Assembly: GCA_030642185.1 (NCBI GenBank)
Contig: DAOWOG010000059.1
Location: 1-7,010, forward strand
Origin: Helicobacteraceae bacterium
GTDB taxonomy: Bacteria > Campylobacterota > Campylobacteria > Campylobacterales > Sulfurimonadaceae
Reading direction: 5' to 3'
DNA length: 7,010 nucleotides
Below are positions 6,501 through 7,010 of this stretch, piece after piece. The position numbers and the translations under genes were made by a program. The stretch's first letter is position 1. Each line of letters opens with the position of its first letter. The notes beneath the pieces were generated by a model. It searched no databases, was not told where the DNA came from, and saw nothing but the letters and a program-made list of their open reading frames with translations.

Positions 6501-7010
6501 AGGCGATGTTGACAATCCGGATTTCAAGTGGGGAAGCGTTGCGTGGGGTGCCTTTGCCAATCTGATCACCAAGGCCGTTTCTGCACCGTTTTCTCTACTC
6601 GGTTCTCTACTTGGCATCGACGGCGAGGAGTTGGAATATGTTGACTTTGAACCGGGCAAATCGATTATTCTGCCGCCGGAGAGAGAGAAACTTGATCTTC
6701 TCAGCAAGGCCTTGAAAAAACGTCCGAAACTTGCCCTTGGCATCGTCGGAACCTATGATGACAAGCTTGACAACTATGCAATCAGAGAACAAAAACTGCT
6801 TGCACTGATCGTGAAACGAACTGAAAAGAAAAATACTGACTCCGACAAAACAATGTCAGTGGATACACTCGAAAAGTTGCATGAGGAGTTTTTACCGGAA
6901 GCCTCTCTTAAGGCAATCAAAAAGCGAATGAAAAAAGAACACGAAAAATCCGGGAACTTTTTAATTGAGTACCAAAGAGTCCTGGCGCATGATCTGATCG
7001 AAAAGCAGAC
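3598..7010 (+). CDS. Large AsmA-like / DUF748 membrane-anchored periplasmic protein (3' end outside window)
   Basis: The frame runs from ATG 3598 through 1137 complete codons to the window edge without a stop. Residues 1-8 include K2, K7 and R8, followed by one hydrophobic segment (about 9-29), so the protein is anchored in the inner membrane with its bulk in the periplasm. The body alternates short strand-like segments and is made of four repeats of about 214-224 residues, each with a motif ending in (I/F)(D/N)(W/F), a polar linker of about 22-25 residues, and a P-x-x-L-x-x...F/I-x-I-x-x-A-x-(V/I)-x-x-x-D motif. The conserved DUF748 block covers about 945-1021: PLDLAIALLEDSDGVIDID, GDVDNPDF, APFSLLGSLLG and FEPGK. 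After it, residues about 1029-1067 resemble an OmpA-like start (L...A..L..RP.L.L.I.G). Only two cysteines exist, C423 and C442. AsmA-clan relatives (TamB, YhdP) are implicated in phospholipid transport and outer-membrane homeostasis; a similar role here is inference. It is transcribed divergently from thrS. From the family pattern I expect the end not far beyond the window. Confidence 0.88.
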   Translation, partial: MKIFTFKRLLAGLFLLYTLIGFFLLPLLITSKVPPIIEDATGAHFKIEAASFNPFIFELKLNGLTFNDPDNQKFAALKQIKVNIDPSALFLGRIKINEIELIQPDLNVIQIEPGIFNFNWLLVSSEQKEVQSGNEQSAGLADLPRIVVDDISIIDGEITYHDLTHSTPFNIAVGPIGFSLKDLDTRDINNRDDKVRLYLKLYDGGFLDIKSEFLSLEPLAVQGSVDFEAGKLYTPWQYLQDDIKLEVADGQLHLHLNYLFDTADINATRIDNIRFALEKLRIKPKAENDDLLRVGSLTLNDGVIEPFKNTIALKDIRLDNVMIYAKREKTGSIDWLRHLAAADDKNTTAVDEKTSQEKTLPWLVTLESFKAKKIRAQVTDEAIKPQTTFVLNDFNLSVTDITSQPSSPLHYQLGMTINEKMLCGSDGFVAHTPLDTNGSMNCQDFDLTWVNPYIDEAANAALEHFDLHLKSAKADIGLDYHVHEANETIAASVTAGNLQIKDVLLYQKSKKQKLFALNSINVDHIEADTVKQTVSIKTFNINRPLINIKRDRHNQIDWAQVIKPKSDRSAAKKPVSKQKKNDEEPWNLALHQFKIEDAKVTFMDEAIATPTTTKIDRIRIQAKDISSKAKSVLTYNASLRINKKGHFKTSGNLRHTPLRNRSKLSLSNFDLKDYNAYLADSTFLKINRGTLGLKSSLFYADTAPSPSIKAKGYLNIQDFLLHDTHDDSLLAAWKELRIKPFLFKGTPNSLLIDDVLLDSFYVNAIVDQNQSFNFAQLVKENNASEQIVSTEQNQSETDPFVLRIVKFSIKNSNANFADFSLPLQFQTSIHDINGTVYGVSNQPEQTSYVNVNGAVDQYGAAKIEGSLNSADPKSYTNIGLAFRNIDLNSVSPYSGKFIGRKIDSGKLFLTLDYDLLNSQMQGDNSLIIKKLSLGEAVESNDSTSLPLDLAIALLEDSDGVIDIDMPVEGDVDNPDFKWGSVAWGAFANLITKAVSAPFSLLGSLLGIDGEELEYVDFEPGKSIILPPEREKLDLLSKALKKRPKLALGIVGTYDDKLDNYAIREQKLLALIVKRTEKKNTDSDKTMSVDTLEKLHEEFLPEASLKAIKKRMKKEHEKSGNFLIEYQRVLAHDLIEKQ

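Noticed and set aside
3583..6792. Several minus-strand frames (61-136 residues) and one plus-strand off-frame of 120 residues within the AsmA-like gene
   Set aside because: The 1137-codon open frame with family motifs explains this whole stretch; the others show compositionally odd, unrecognisable proteins.
1..7010. CRISPR arrays, IS ends, tRNA/rRNA genes, toxin-antitoxin or defence genes
   Set aside because: I looked for repeated spacers, terminal inverted repeats, tRNA-like segments and characteristic proteins on both strands and found none.

Overview
This window looks like core chromosome from a Gram-negative bacterium, most likely a Campylobacterota (Epsilonproteobacteria) member related to Sulfurimonas or Sulfurovum. 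That placement is inference. It rests on a ThrRS with a shortened N-terminus ahead of the editing domain, on protein sequences that read like the Campylobacter/Helicobacter/Sulfurimonas versions, on moderately AT-rich DNA, and on promoter-like TATAAT/TACAAT boxes that lack a clear -35 partner.

Layout from left to right. Positions 1-276 (+) hold the 3' end of a polyprenyl-phosphate sugar phosphotransferase of the WcaJ/PglC type, which would start a surface polysaccharide. A convergent gap (277-340) carries a 9-bp stem-loop. Next, on the minus strand, comes the translation operon thrS-infC-rpmI-rplT, read from 3455 down to 341: threonyl-tRNA synthetase, initiation factor IF-3, and ribosomal proteins L35 and L20. 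thrS and infC overlap by a TTGA junction in which infC starts with TTG. rpmI appears to have its own promoter, with a perfect TATAAT, in the infC-rpmI gap, and both non-coding gaps of the operon contain small stem-loops. A 142-bp divergent intergenic region (3456-3597) separates thrS from a very large plus-strand gene.

That gene begins at 3598 and is still open at the window edge: 1137 complete codons with no stop. It encodes a membrane-anchored periplasmic protein of the AsmA-like/DUF748 group. Its body is built from four degenerate repeats of about 214-224 residues, followed by the conserved DUF748 C-terminal block and an OmpA-like tail. This is the most interesting object here, because large AsmA-clan proteins are candidate lipid-transfer or outer-membrane biogenesis factors.

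The operon is an ordinary conserved housekeeping cluster, and the two flanking genes both concern the cell envelope. I see no mobile element, CRISPR array, tRNA/rRNA gene, toxin-antitoxin pair or defence system. I found no convincing undescribed multi-gene system; the best leads are the repeat architecture of the large protein and the possible regulatory sites in the translation operon.
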